From Pedobacter sp. W3I1 (GTDB taxonomy: Bacteria > Bacteroidota > Bacteroidia > Sphingobacteriales > Sphingobacteriaceae), in NCBI RefSeq assembly GCF_030816015.1, contig NZ_JAUSXN010000001.1, positions 4,464,001-4,528,000 of the forward strand: 64,000 bases of DNA, written 5' to 3'. Positions 37,601 through 46,220 of the stretch are shown here, piece after piece. The translations under genes were made by a program, and so were the position numbers. Each line of letters begins with the position of its first letter. Within the stretch, counting starts at the first letter, position 1. The notes beneath the pieces were generated by a model. The model ran no database searches. It was not told the DNA's origin and saw only the letters and a list, made by a program, of their open reading frames with translations.

Positions 37601-37705
37601 ACTCATGATGAAAATTTTCATAATCTATTGCAAAAAAAATTGCCACCTGAAAAATTCAAATCTAAATTCCTTGAGCTTGAAAGCTTTGGGAAGTTGAAAA
37701 ATTAA
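34607..37705 (+). CDS. SMC/Rad50-like ABC ATPase of an ABC-3C system, probable 3' frameshift
   Basis: 1032 aa. Walker A YAPNGFGKTSFYDAVEW (about 38-54), long coiled-coil arms, central zinc hook SDCPLCEH (about 523-530), signature-like LYFSTAQINILSLS, Walker B YDCIFIDDPIQSMD (about 958-971) and H-loop ILSTHDENF. It overlaps the middle component by 11 nt. The current frame ends ...LELESFGKLKN. One extra T in the TTT at 37685-37687 would continue as FWEVEKLNFSDPNLAKQALD and on to a stop at 37777-37779, adding about 24 residues with normal coding character. Likely a DNA- or end-sensing ATPase that controls the MBL and protease effectors. Confidence 0.88.
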   Translation: MKIKSVEISAFRIYDDPKNANFDFSDNTGDIADFVSLYAPNGFGKTSFYDAVEWAVTKSINRFYIRGEELKKLADFQAVKNKMPLIRNSKSKGPTFVKITSDTGLFAEIFKKNGKQSHDINFKKPVIHDFQQVILSQEWISAFLTESDGELRYKKFMERPDLSEINKYYNNIKLQIGVLENEKNALKKKIEDLRDLIINTGEQDLLSTVNKQIDLLISEHDQKNLSRIDASTTKEQIKKLQDTIVDCRISMNNQQELNLVLKDIIVARTGDENICGATQYFETLNDLENILKEINLLSGRIKGIENLQEHSNKLAELKKNSVKLNELKIVYQNYYPKLEKHGLTATSIKDKRIAIETLDKIVFSLVIRISGNEGSQAELQTQVDSLIEQIDSTNRLIAELPGIITDFNKNSEEIQAARFRLNVIKEDLKKPIEQIKDLESSISATTNILKQLRENIYSKESVANDPDLEARIVILGELEKSLNTERNKLSEQTNLIEQQQILNSNIQEFIQAGLGIVNERKKSDCPLCEHQYNSYNELLSKITGNTALSENLKKMLSDQNDLKVSIENIENQIKTEKAILESFYNLDILEAEEKKKILQNKIDSFKPESERLVNRIEELNSKLTEANIKLSGFSSSEREHTLKVEHDRLTNLKNQIVKSLNDVKTKLFADQAELSSSQSKTELLKNEISELEKMDDYIEIMQLFGMVWPGEEINRTAIDKHSQGLTEELEKNLKLEQETEANLKTQEKKLSQYKLEDLITRLNDMQQKRVDANQKTERYVNFLNKKLSINNTGLDRWQLSTLIDNKEKEINAKVRKNKDLIDSYDKLNGYCDNIEGFLLSEGAKSEIKKFEKELNLLTDKVDPLLQEEKLKTKTFLQTKIQEFFYEKLINDLYKKIDPHPEFKEVQFQADFESDSARLDVFVKSGVGETMLIPNLYFSTAQINILSLSIFLATALNSPKYDCIFIDDPIQSMDSINVLSTIDLFRSIVVNHKKQIILSTHDENFHNLLQKKLPPEKFKSKFLELESFGKLKN

Positions 37706-37747
37706 ATTTTTCTGACCCAAATCTTGCGAAACAGGCTCTAGATAATG

Positions 37748-37835
37748 TAGATTATACCCGCTTGCTGGAAAAAAAATAAGCGTGAAGGGGGCCAAGCCCC
37801 CCGCTTCAATACCATCACTATTATGGTATAATCTA
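37748..37835. other. Nested inverted repeats downstream of the ABC-3C operon
   Basis: TAGATTATACC (37748-37758) pairs with GGTATAATCTA (37825-37835). Inside are a GC-rich hairpin around GGGGGC-CAA-GCCCCC (about 37784-37800, flanked by TGAAG/CTTCA) and ATACCAT/ATGGTAT (37809-37829), which competes with the outer stem. It could be a 3' terminator structure or the footprint of a small palindromic element. A further hairpin CGAAAGG/CCTTTCG lies at 37942-37963. Confidence 0.55.
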
Positions 37836-37985
37836 TAAATCTGTACATTTACAATAGGAATTCGCATTTAAAATCAATAAAGGTGAGGATTTGGTATCTC
37901 AAGTCATAAACAGAATTACAATTTACTGATTTACAATAAATCGAAAGGTTCGACACCCTTTCGTTCCAACACTGTACTATTTCAC

Positions 37986-38058
37986 AAAAAGGCTCCTCAA
38001 TCCTGAAAGCGCTAGTTTAGATAAAGTACAGACCAGTAAGTTTGCAGCGCGAAAATAG
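37986..38058. repeat. Interspersed repeat, left module, copy A
   Basis: 73 bp sharing the block CCTCAATCCTGAAAGCGCTA and the GCGCGAAAATAG end with copy B at 41836-41911. It contains a CAGAC/GTTTG hairpin. The right module follows about 45 nt later in both copies. Confidence 0.75.
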
Positions 38059-38104
38059 CAAATACCATCCGGATTCAAAAAATGGTAAGTCGGGAATCAA
38101 TCTT

Positions 38105-38190
38105 GCTGTCGGAGAAAGAAGCTGCATCCTCTTTGGAACAAAAGATATAGCAGATTGCCCAGTCCTTTAGGAGACAGCCAAAAACAACCC
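38105..38190. repeat. Interspersed repeat, right module, copy A
   Basis: Matches copies at 41986-42067 and 46780-46862. The shared core is TTGGAACAAAAGATA-AGCA followed by GCCC and a GGxGACAG end. In this copy GCTGTC (left) can pair with GACAGC (right). A C/A-rich, G-poor tail follows, as in the other copies. The 38191-38314 remainder holds the promoter region of the NHL gene. Confidence 0.7.
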
Positions 38191-38314
38191 AACTCCTAAC
38201 AACCCTAACTAAACCCAGCAACAAACATTATTCTCCGAATCTCCAATTGTTAAAATTAATTGTAACAAGACATTATATCCAATATTTGTTATAATTGCAT
38301 ATACAATTATTAAA

Positions 38315-40371
38315 ATGTTAAAACAGCGCTCCAAAAACACGATCCAACTATTCAGTTGTGGCATCCTTATATCTTCTTTTTTCATTTTGTCATGCCAAAA
38401 ACCAAGAACAGAGCCAGGGCCAACAATCCCTTCACCTGGTGCTACCGCGACAACAGTTAGCACATTTGCCGGGATTTTTGTAGCGGACATGAACAAACTA
38501 AAATCCCCGAACGGCATAGTCGCAGACGCTAACGGCAACGTATTTGTAGCAGATGAAGGAAAATACTGCATCAGGAAGATTGCACCGGACGGAACTGCTT
38601 CAATTTTGGCCGGGAGTATAACTGGTATCGCTGGCCATAAGGACGGCAAGGGAACAGACGCAATTTTTAGTAATATCTCGGGCATGGTACTCGACCGGTT
38701 CGGAAATATTCTGGCCGTAGATTGCGGAACAGGATACATACGTAAAATTACGCCGGACGGAACGGTGTCCACCATTGCCGGAAACGGTGTACAAACATCT
38801 GGAAATGGTCCTTTGGCAATTGTAAACGGACCGGCACTTTCAGTTTCATTCACATTTCCAAGAGGTATAGGCATAGATTCAAAAGGGAATATCTATGTCA
38901 CCGATAATAATTCATTGATTAGAAAACTAGATGCGACAGGCAATGTAAGCACCTTTGCAGGAGGCGTAAACCAGGGAAACCGTGATGGTCTGGGTACAGC
39001 GGCCTTATTTAATGCCCCCCAAGATATCGCAATAGATGCAGCAGATAATCTTTTCATAACAGACAGGCAGAACCATAGCATCAGGAAGATCGATAAAACG
39101 GCAACGTATCCACGTTGGCCGGAACCGGCCAGCCAGGGTCTGCCAATGGTAGTGGCAATGTAGCATCGTTTAAATTCCCGATGGGATTAACCATCGATGC
39201 TACAGGTAATCTATATGCGGCTGACTCTGGAAACCAGACAATCAGAAAAATCACCCCAACAGGATCGGTCACCACTTATGCAGGGACCGGTAGCAGTGGC
39301 GTGGTTAATGGCCCGGTCAGAACGGCAAGTTTTAATAATCCGGTATCTGTTGAACTGACTTCAGACGGTACCATGTATGTTGGTGATGCAAACAATTTCC
39401 AGATAAGAAAAATTTCAGCTGATCAGGTAGTCAGTACTATTTTGGGGGATTTTACGCCGACCGACGGTACGGGAACCACAGTCTATTTCAGACACCCGAG
39501 TGGAATGTCCACTGACGATCAGGGCAATCTATTTGTAGCCGATGGAGGGAATAACATGATCCGCAAAATCAGCCCATCGGGAAATGTTACTTTTGTTGCC
39601 GGAAAAGTACAACCAGGCTACAGCGACGGCCCGGGTTCAAATGCCAGCTTCTTAAATCCGGTTGGTTTATCTATCAATGCCAAGAATGAAATTTTTGTTG
39701 CAGATTCAGGCAACTATGCCATTCGCAAAATCAGTATATCCGGTGCAGTTACCTCAGTAATCAAGAGTAAGCCCTACGGAATTACCGCACCAACAGGTAT
39801 TTTTGTGGATAAAAACGATCAGATCTTCTTTTCCGATAGCGGATATGGCTGGATCTATAAGCTCAGTGCCACGGGAGATATTATCCAACTGGCCTCGGGA
39901 ACCCCAGGGCCCAGTGGTTTATTTTGGCAACAACCTTATCAGATCTGGGTAGATGATAAAGGTTACATTTATCTGGCCGATTCCGGCAATCACCGTATCT
40001 GTAAATCAGTTAATGACAGTGGTTCTTTTACAGTGCTCGCAGGGATGCAGAGCGCCGGAAATTTTGCGATTTATGGCCGGGGGGATGGCTTGGGCACAAC
40101 TGCAACATTTTACAATCCCAAGGGAATCGTGATGGACAGGGAAGCCAATCTATATGTTGCAGATGCATCGAACAATGTGATCAGAAAAATTTCAAGTACC
40201 GGCATGGTCACAACTTTGGCCGGTTCAGGCATCAAGGGACACTCAGACGGTGCCGCATTAACAGCAACGTTTAACCATCCGGCGGGATTGGCACTAAGTC
40301 CTGACCAAACCATCTTATATGTTTCAGACCAAGGAAATAATTTAATCAGAAAAATCACGCTGGGCAAATAG
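38315..40371 (+). CDS. NHL-repeat lipoprotein, two frames joined by one base
   Basis: Lipoprotein signal with lipobox FFILSC, then about twelve NHL/propeller units, each with a G-N-[ILV]-[YF]-V-[AT]-D core and a closing [IVL]-R-K-[IL] strand (for example GNIYVTDNNSLIRKLDATG). The first frame runs to 39165 and ends with non-NHL residues after RKIDK. A second frame covers the rest (AGTGQPGSANG onward). One extra A in the run 39095-39098 would give DKNGNVSTLAGTGQ and restore a single protein of about 685 aa. Secreted surface propellers of this kind bind ligands or partners; the target is unknown. Confidence 0.85.
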
Positions 40372-40461
40372 CGCAAACTATCTCAACGGCTGCATAACCG
40401 TCGATAAAAATACCTCACATTAAAGCATAATTTCTATATTAGAAAAACAAAAAACGATACC

Positions 40462-41724
40462 GTGTTTAATCTCTTTAAGAAAAACAACAACAGCAACATT
40501 CAACAGGAATGGCAAACAAAAGGCGCAGAATATGCCAGCGCCGTAAACGAAATGGTCCGCTTTGCAGAAGAACATGGTTGGGACAACTGGAAAGGCAAAG
40601 ACCCGAGCGATGATCGGGAACACCTTGCCGAAGCGGTACTGGCCCTGCTAAAAGAAGCCAATGAAAGGGGAGAAACTCAAAAATTCAGGCAGGATTTCCC
40701 ACCTGCACATGCACCCCTGACCGGCCTGATGAACAACAATTCACAAAGCATCTGCCAACTCCAGTTCATCGAAGGGCAAAAGATCGTTTTCCTTACCGGA
40801 TCCCCATATGAGCAGCGACAGGCCTTTTTGCTAAACGGCAGTGAACTCCTGGAGCTGGATGAAAATATCCGCGCCATCGGCAAATCCAAAATCGGAGCGG
40901 TATTTGCCATTGCGGTAAAGAACAAGATTACCACAACCCAAGGCTGGCAGGGCGAAATAATCGCAGAATTTACGCTCAGCGAAGATTCAGGTCACGGCAT
41001 TACCGAAATGATCCCCTTCAACGACGGCAAAAAAATCTTACTGACAACCGCTGAAGGCATCTTCATCCTGTCCTGCCAAGGAGAACAGATGATCCATCCG
41101 GTAGCAGATGAAGATGATGAGGAATGGAGCCCTAACATTGATATGGAAAATGCCACCATATCTGATGACAACCAGCTCATCATAGCAGGCGATCAGTGCA
41201 GCGATCACCGTATTCTCGATCCCGAAGGCAGCCAAATTGGTACAGTCGGACCACAATCCTCCTACCCACACTACTGCCTGTTCTCCAAAGATGGCAGCCA
41301 GCTGCTGACCAATTCCTGCCATTTCTACAATGGGATCAGCATCGGCGTAGATACGAACAAACTGAACGGCATCTCAATACCTGCCTATGAAGAAAACGGG
41401 GATTTTACTCTACTGGATGACCAGATGCGCGTTTATTCGGGAGTAGCAGCCTCTACATATTATATCCTTGGTGATGCCTATGGCTACATCAGGGCAATCG
41501 ACAAAGATGGAAAAACCTTATGGAGGCACCATCTGGGCTCTAGCATTAGCGGCATGGCCATTTGCAACGACGAGCAGACCCTTTGGGTGGGCTCCCACTC
41601 CGGGATGCTCCATAAGCTCCACCTGGGCAAGGGCCAGGACAGCCATACCATAGGAGACGCCAACCATTCAGAGGAATTCAGGATATTTTTTTGGAAAACT
41701 GAACCCAAGCCTTTGTTTTGGTAA
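40462..41724 (+). CDS. Cytoplasmic beta-propeller-like protein, hypothetical
   Basis: 420 aa from a GTG start. The N-terminal 75 residues are helical (QEWQTKGAEYASAVNEMVRF). The rest shows repeated four-strand blades ending in W/D-type turns (GYIRAIDKDGKTLWRHHLG, CNDEQTLWVGSHSGMLHKLH) like WD40/PQQ propellers. No signal peptide. It follows the NHL gene by 90 nt on the same strand. Function unknown; GC content and codon choice appear higher in GC than those of the defence island genes to the left. Confidence 0.65.
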   Translation: MFNLFKKNNNSNIQQEWQTKGAEYASAVNEMVRFAEEHGWDNWKGKDPSDDREHLAEAVLALLKEANERGETQKFRQDFPPAHAPLTGLMNNNSQSICQLQFIEGQKIVFLTGSPYEQRQAFLLNGSELLELDENIRAIGKSKIGAVFAIAVKNKITTTQGWQGEIIAEFTLSEDSGHGITEMIPFNDGKKILLTTAEGIFILSCQGEQMIHPVADEDDEEWSPNIDMENATISDDNQLIIAGDQCSDHRILDPEGSQIGTVGPQSSYPHYCLFSKDGSQLLTNSCHFYNGISIGVDTNKLNGISIPAYEENGDFTLLDDQMRVYSGVAASTYYILGDAYGYIRAIDKDGKTLWRHHLGSSISGMAICNDEQTLWVGSHSGMLHKLHLGKGQDSHTIGDANHSEEFRIFFWKTEPKPLFW

Positions 41725-41835
41725 CAGCCAAACCTGCAAAACTATGATACTTGCGGCTTTTGTATTTAAATAGCTTAAAGAATTAAGAATTTATGGTTCT
41801 TCCTCATTTTCTCTAAAATATGCAGTGTAGATTAT

Positions 41836-41911
41836 AAAAAAAGCGCCTCAATCCTGAAAGCGCTAGTTTAGATAAAAAGTGCAGACCTATAGGTTTGCAT
41901 CGCGAAAATAG
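41836..41911. repeat. Interspersed repeat, left module, copy B
   Basis: 76 bp. Near-copy of 37986-38058. Here the GCGC-flanked block and a 20-bp near-palindrome (TGCAGACCTATAGGTTTGCA, one G-T pair) are intact, suggesting a folded element that is degraded in copy A. Confidence 0.75.
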
Positions 41912-41985
41912 AAAATAGCTCGAAAATAGAGGAAGCTTAGGCCAAAAAATTATTAATTAATATCCCTGTCTTGCATACAAACTCT

Positions 41986-42067
41986 CCTGTCAGGGACAGA
42001 CGCGGCATCCTTTTGGAACAAAAGATACAGCAGATGGCCCGGCCCGCAGGGGACAGCCAACAACAAC
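41986..42067. repeat. Interspersed repeat, right module, copy B
   Basis: Shares with 46780-46862 the run GACGCGGCATCCTTTTGGAA and GCAGGGGACAG. It contains the hairpins CTGTC-AGG-GACAG and CTTTTG-GAA-CAAAAG. Followed by a long C/A-rich tail to about 42135. With the left module it fills most of the 41725-42138 gap. Confidence 0.75.
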
Positions 42068-42138
42068 TCACCCCCCTTCTTAATACCAACCAAACAACAC
42101 CCCATTTTACTGACACAAACAAACAAACCATCTTCTAG

Positions 42139-42518
42139 CTAATTGCCAGGCCAAAATGTGCGATATTAGATGACGAATTTCCTTGGAGAATTTTTGTTCT
42201 TAACATTTTTGCTGTTGCGATTCTGACTGTGGGACTTTTATCAGCTGTTTATGCCTCGTACTTGAACCCTGAATGCAGAACTATGGCTAGTAACTTGTCC
42301 GCATTCATAAATGGTTTTGCGACGATACTAATGTTTGCTTTTATAGATCCGCATCTATCAGTAATGACTGATGACATTATGCTAGGAAAATGTTCGGAGG
42401 CAACTCTTAGAAATATATCGTTTATATGACATTTGCCCTGCTAATTGGAACTCTAGTGGCACAAGTCTTATTTTTACCCGTTGCAGAAGTCCTAGCGTGG
42501 GCTGCATCTTCGGTATAA
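42139..42518 (+). pseudogene. Amj-like lipid II flippase C-terminal remnant
   Basis: An open frame from 42139 reads PWRIFVLNIFAVAILTVGLL, then a Pro-Glu-x-Arg, SNLSAFINGFATILMFAFID and PHLSVMTDDIMLGKCSEATLR. This is the pattern I associate with the DUF2837/Amj family. It stops at 42429, but one extra T in the TTT at about 42420-42422 continues it as YMTFALLIGTLVAQVLFLPV to a stop at 42516-42518. The 5' two-thirds of the gene is absent, replaced by repeat copy B, so it is a pseudogene in any case. Confidence 0.55.
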
Positions 42519-42658
42519 TGTAAATGTAAGCTCAAAAGATCAATTTCATTAGGAAGAAAATGACAGTCTCATTAAACGAAAGTAAGGATTCCTGGGATCA
42601 ATATTAGGAAAGGACAATAGCAGGAGCATTTAGTCAGTTAAAAATCCTACATTAACTT

Positions 42659-43468
42659 ATGCTTAAATATTTAGAAATGAGTTCAGAATCTCCACTTAAT
42701 TCTTACGTACGTAAGTTCTGGATCCTTGATAATTCCGAATCAGGATTAGTGGCAACCACAAAACACGCGCTTCCAAATACTTGCATTACGATTGCAATTA
42801 TACATGGAGATGGTTTAATAATAGATTTCCCAAATAACCCTATCTCCATTGCTAGGGGTAGCTACCTAGTAGGGGAGATCACAAAGGCGACAGGTGTAAT
42901 GGTATTGCCATATACCAAAGCCTTTATGGTTCAGCTCAATCCCTGGGCCGCCACTTTATTGAGCAACTGCTCGTTTCATGAGCTAACGAACCAATTTGCT
43001 GCTATAGCAGATATCAATAGAGAGTTGGCCCGATCCTTCATTGACATTAACGTGCTTGATAATAAGGGGACAAAACAGCAGATTCTAAAGGCACTTGAAC
43101 TTTATCTGTATCCTACGGGTGCCTCTACCCTTATTGCCAGTTGCTTTAATCTTTTTGAATCCCATTCCCCGTTTATTCCCCTGAAGATAGCTGCCCTGTC
43201 CGATCATACAGGATATACTGTTAGGGGAATAGAAAAAAAATTCCGCCGGCATGTTGGCCTGACCCCGAAGCAGGCTTTTACTATAATGAAGGTCAGGTCG
43301 GTAGTAAACGAGCTGATTTCATCAACAGGCAATCTGTCATTAACGGCATTAGCGTATAAATATGGGTACACCGATCAATCTCACTTCACCAGATCCTACT
43401 TTTGTATTATGGACAGCTTGCCCTCCAAATTCAATAAGTTGCAGTATATACTGCCATTGCAAACCTGA
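42659..43468 (+). CDS. AraC-family transcriptional regulator
   Basis: 269 aa. The N-terminal domain (residues 1-150) is of the DUF6597-like type (NSYVRKFWILDN, ITIAIIHGDGLIIDF). The C-terminus is an AraC double HTH: LKIAALSDHTGYTVRGIEKKF with RHVGLTPKQAF, then LSLTALAYKYGYTDQSHFTR and a PSKF end. It is about 65 nt upstream of the serine-hydrolase lipoprotein gene on the same strand and probably controls it. Ligand unknown. Confidence 0.9.
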   Translation: MLKYLEMSSESPLNSYVRKFWILDNSESGLVATTKHALPNTCITIAIIHGDGLIIDFPNNPISIARGSYLVGEITKATGVMVLPYTKAFMVQLNPWAATLLSNCSFHELTNQFAAIADINRELARSFIDINVLDNKGTKQQILKALELYLYPTGASTLIASCFNLFESHSPFIPLKIAALSDHTGYTVRGIEKKFRRHVGLTPKQAFTIMKVRSVVNELISSTGNLSLTALAYKYGYTDQSHFTRSYFCIMDSLPSKFNKLQYILPLQT

Positions 43469-43533
43469 TTGTTCGCTTTTATACAATTTATCGAGATTAG
43501 GTTATACTAGCTTTGAGTTTAATTTATCCAGAA

Positions 43534-44736
43534 ATGAAAAAAACTAGTCCAATCATATGTTCCTTGTATATACTATTAGGTTTGACATCTTGTGCTATCA
43601 AGAGATCAGCACAGCACAAGGATCAACGGATAACACAAGAACTGCATCGGGCAATGGAAAAAGTAAGTTTGCCGGGAATGGCAGTTGTAATGGTTAACGA
43701 CAAACGTATTATTTACGGGCACTGCTTTGGTAAGGCTGATCTAGCAGCTGGGAAACCTTATTCACTGTATACAACTCAAGAGATTGGGTCTGTCAGTAAA
43801 ATGATATTGTCTGTTGCACTAATGAAAGCTATCGAGCTTGGCTATTTTACACTCGAAACAGACATTAACTCGCTACTTCCGTTCAAAGTTGTTAACCCGT
43901 ATGAACCTAACCATCCTATTACAGTCAGAGAACTGGCCACACATACTTCTGGTATCATAGATAATCCACGCATTTATATTAACACATACCGCTTCAATCT
44001 ACATCTGAGATCATACAGCCCTGCGTCTCTAGTTCCATTGCAGGCGTTAGGTTATAAACAGACTCTTGCAGATACAACACTCAGGGAATTTTGCTTTAAC
44101 TATTTGGCGGAAAAAGGGATCTACTATAGTCCTGAGAATTTTGTATACACCACATCAGGGAGAACCTCATCTTACAGCAACATCGCAACTGCATTAATTG
44201 CTTACTTAATAGAAATCAAATCTGGTGCTTCTTACAGCGCCTTTACTGCTAGGCATATATTCAAACCGCTGCATATGAACCATTCAGCGTGGTTCTTGGC
44301 TGACCTGAAAATAAATAATCTAGCCCAACTCTACTACAACAATGATGTGAATTTTCCGGTATATGACCTGGTAACCTATCCGGATGGTGGGTTAAAAACC
44401 AACGCTTCGGATTTAAGCAAGTTTTTGATCGACATGATCAGGGGCTTCTCAGGCAGATCTGCTGTTCTGCAACCGGAGTCATTCCGGATTATGTTTACAC
44501 CACAGTTTTCAAGCAACAATACACCAGCAAAATTAAGTTTGGCTAAAAGAAATAAAGGTATCTTGTGGAATTTATATAACAATGGTACCATTGGCCACGA
44601 TGGGGATGATCCTGGGGTTAGCTCGTTCCTCGCATTTAATCCTTCAACAGGCTTGGGTGGATTCTTTTTATGTAATAAGTACATGGATGATAAAAGCATA
44701 ATTACCGATATTATAACAAAGGCCATAGCTAGATAA
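43534..44736 (+). CDS. Serine hydrolase, class C beta-lactamase/DD-peptidase fold, lipoprotein
   Basis: 400 aa from the ATG at 43534 (a TTG at 43513 is less likely). Lipobox GLTSC. Catalytic S86-x-x-K89 in EIGSVSKMIL, a YSN motif in TSSYSNIATALIAYL, and HDGDDPGVSSFLAF near the C-terminus in the place of the KTG/HTG triad strand. Such secreted enzymes are typically esterases or D-peptidases rather than true beta-lactamases. It is downstream of an AraC regulator. Confidence 0.88.
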   Translation: MKKTSPIICSLYILLGLTSCAIKRSAQHKDQRITQELHRAMEKVSLPGMAVVMVNDKRIIYGHCFGKADLAAGKPYSLYTTQEIGSVSKMILSVALMKAIELGYFTLETDINSLLPFKVVNPYEPNHPITVRELATHTSGIIDNPRIYINTYRFNLHLRSYSPASLVPLQALGYKQTLADTTLREFCFNYLAEKGIYYSPENFVYTTSGRTSSYSNIATALIAYLIEIKSGASYSAFTARHIFKPLHMNHSAWFLADLKINNLAQLYYNNDVNFPVYDLVTYPDGGLKTNASDLSKFLIDMIRGFSGRSAVLQPESFRIMFTPQFSSNNTPAKLSLAKRNKGILWNLYNNGTIGHDGDDPGVSSFLAFNPSTGLGGFFLCNKYMDDKSIITDIITKAIAR

Positions 44737-44831
44737 TTTTACGAAACAGGTAATTTTATATAAAATCGATTTTAAGGCCAAAATATACCGCGCAGTTAAG
44801 TTTATTGATATATTTAATAATAATAAATTAC

Positions 44832-45032
44832 AGATTAACATCACAGCGGCAGGACAGCGATGGTCAATTATTGTTTAATAAGCTTGTGCAGACATTGAGT
44901 GATTAACATACACTGTTTGAGGTGCTGGCGTCCAAGAAATATTAGAGGTAAAAGTAATCACGAGTGCTACCGATCCGTTGATTGTAGTTCCCCCGGTTGT
45001 AATCGAATAGGTTACCTGTGCATTTCTTTGCA
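44832..45032 (-). pseudogene. Duplicated 3' fragment of the 10845-11627 lipoprotein gene
   Basis: 201 bp matching 10803-11002 at about 98% by eye. On the minus strand it encodes the last roughly 50 codons including the MSAQAY end and its stop, but no upstream part. It lies in a 455-nt gap (44737-45191) with no other gene. Copied coding debris like this suggests a past insertion or homologous exchange. Confidence 0.9.
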
Positions 45033-45191
45033 AGTTCCTTGTAATTGTTTAAGGTGGCAGTAATCTGATTAAAAGCGTATCAAAACGCAGATTATCGTAA
45101 ATCATGAAAGAGTGAGTTAATTTAGGGCAATGTAAAGATTTATTTTAAGCGACAGAAGAATTTTATATTATTGATGCCCCTGTTTTAAAGT

Positions 45192-46073
45192 TTACTTCTC
45201 TTCCCATTTTTTGCCCAATGCTGCTTTTTTAAATCTCGGAAAAATAGTCAGATCAAAATACTTAACCCTTCTCCCACCTTTAAGATAATTTGAATAATCG
45301 GCATATAACTTCAAATCTTCCCCAATGCCTACCGCATCTTCCGGATGGTTATCCAAGTAATCTGCAAAATCCGCTTTTAAGGTGACCAATTTGCTTATCG
45401 AAAATTTATCACCCGATAGCGCTGTCGATACCAATTTGTTTACCATTGTACCCATTCCTCCATATTGCCCTTTGTCAACTACAAAGTTCTGGTATTCGGC
45501 ATAAACCTGAGCAAAAGCTTTTTTATCCGGTGGCGCCGGCCTGAATATCATAGAATCAGGCGAGCGGTATAATTTTCCATTTTTAGCATAGATAGTTTGG
45601 CGGTACGCAGGCAGGTCAAGCCGGCTCCAATCCCTATTTACTCCATCATATACCGATATCTTCCGCTTTTTATCAACCACTATTTTTTTGCCAGAATAAG
45701 AAAGCTGAATATTGTAGTCATCCTTTAATAATTTTTCTCCTGTTTTGCAGTCTACCAATGTACCTTCTCCTCCATGAAACCTACTCTTGATATACGCTGT
45801 CCAGCTCAACGACACAGTCGTTGTATCGATCACCGTAATCGTACCGACCTTGCAAATGACGACACTGTCACCTATCGCATCAACAGGACATAGCTCTATC
45901 ATTGATTTTTCGGATAGGGCACAATCACACGGCCCATTATAAACCTGTTTATGTTTTTTTATGTTATGTGTGTCTTTTTCCTGATTGCAAGCCAGCAGTA
46001 GCATACTTACACCAAATAGGTAAGATAAAAATTTTGGATTCAAGAGCAATAAGATTTTAAGTGTTAAACACAA
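45192..46073 (-). CDS. Lipoprotein, hypothetical
   Basis: 293 aa. Hydrophobic leader with lipobox SMLLLAC, then a Cys-rich start (YNGPCDCALSEKSMIELCPV). Mixed strands follow (VICKVGTITVIDTTTVSLSW), and a helical C-terminus (VVDKGQYGGMGTMVNKLVST). An internal Met at about residue 24 could be the real start. Not recognised as a known family. It is alone on the minus strand between genes on the plus strand. Confidence 0.65.
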   Translation of the reverse strand: MCLTLKILLLLNPKFLSYLFGVSMLLLACNQEKDTHNIKKHKQVYNGPCDCALSEKSMIELCPVDAIGDSVVICKVGTITVIDTTTVSLSWTAYIKSRFHGGEGTLVDCKTGEKLLKDDYNIQLSYSGKKIVVDKKRKISVYDGVNRDWSRLDLPAYRQTIYAKNGKLYRSPDSMIFRPAPPDKKAFAQVYAEYQNFVVDKGQYGGMGTMVNKLVSTALSGDKFSISKLVTLKADFADYLDNHPEDAVGIGEDLKLYADYSNYLKGGRRVKYFDLTIFPRFKKAALGKKWEEK

Positions 46074-46220
46074 AATTATTTCAATTAATCTGAAAGATAC
46101 AAAATTTAAAAAATTAATATTGTTTTATCAGATGATATCATCGCTTGTAATCGATAATTATCACGCGCATTATAATGACAACGAGATTTTTGCCAGAAAT
46201 TTGATCAATTTTATAAGGAA

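Noticed and set aside
37942-37963. T-arm-like hairpin (CGAAAGG, TTCGACAC, CCTTTCG) suggesting a tRNA 3' end used as an attachment site
   Set aside because: The loop is 8 nt when the stem is fully paired, a 7-nt loop leaves a mismatch, and no acceptor, D or anticodon arm is upstream.
41937-42131. Minus-strand ORF in repeat copy B
   Set aside because: It runs through the interspersed repeat; the corresponding frame is not kept in copies A and C.
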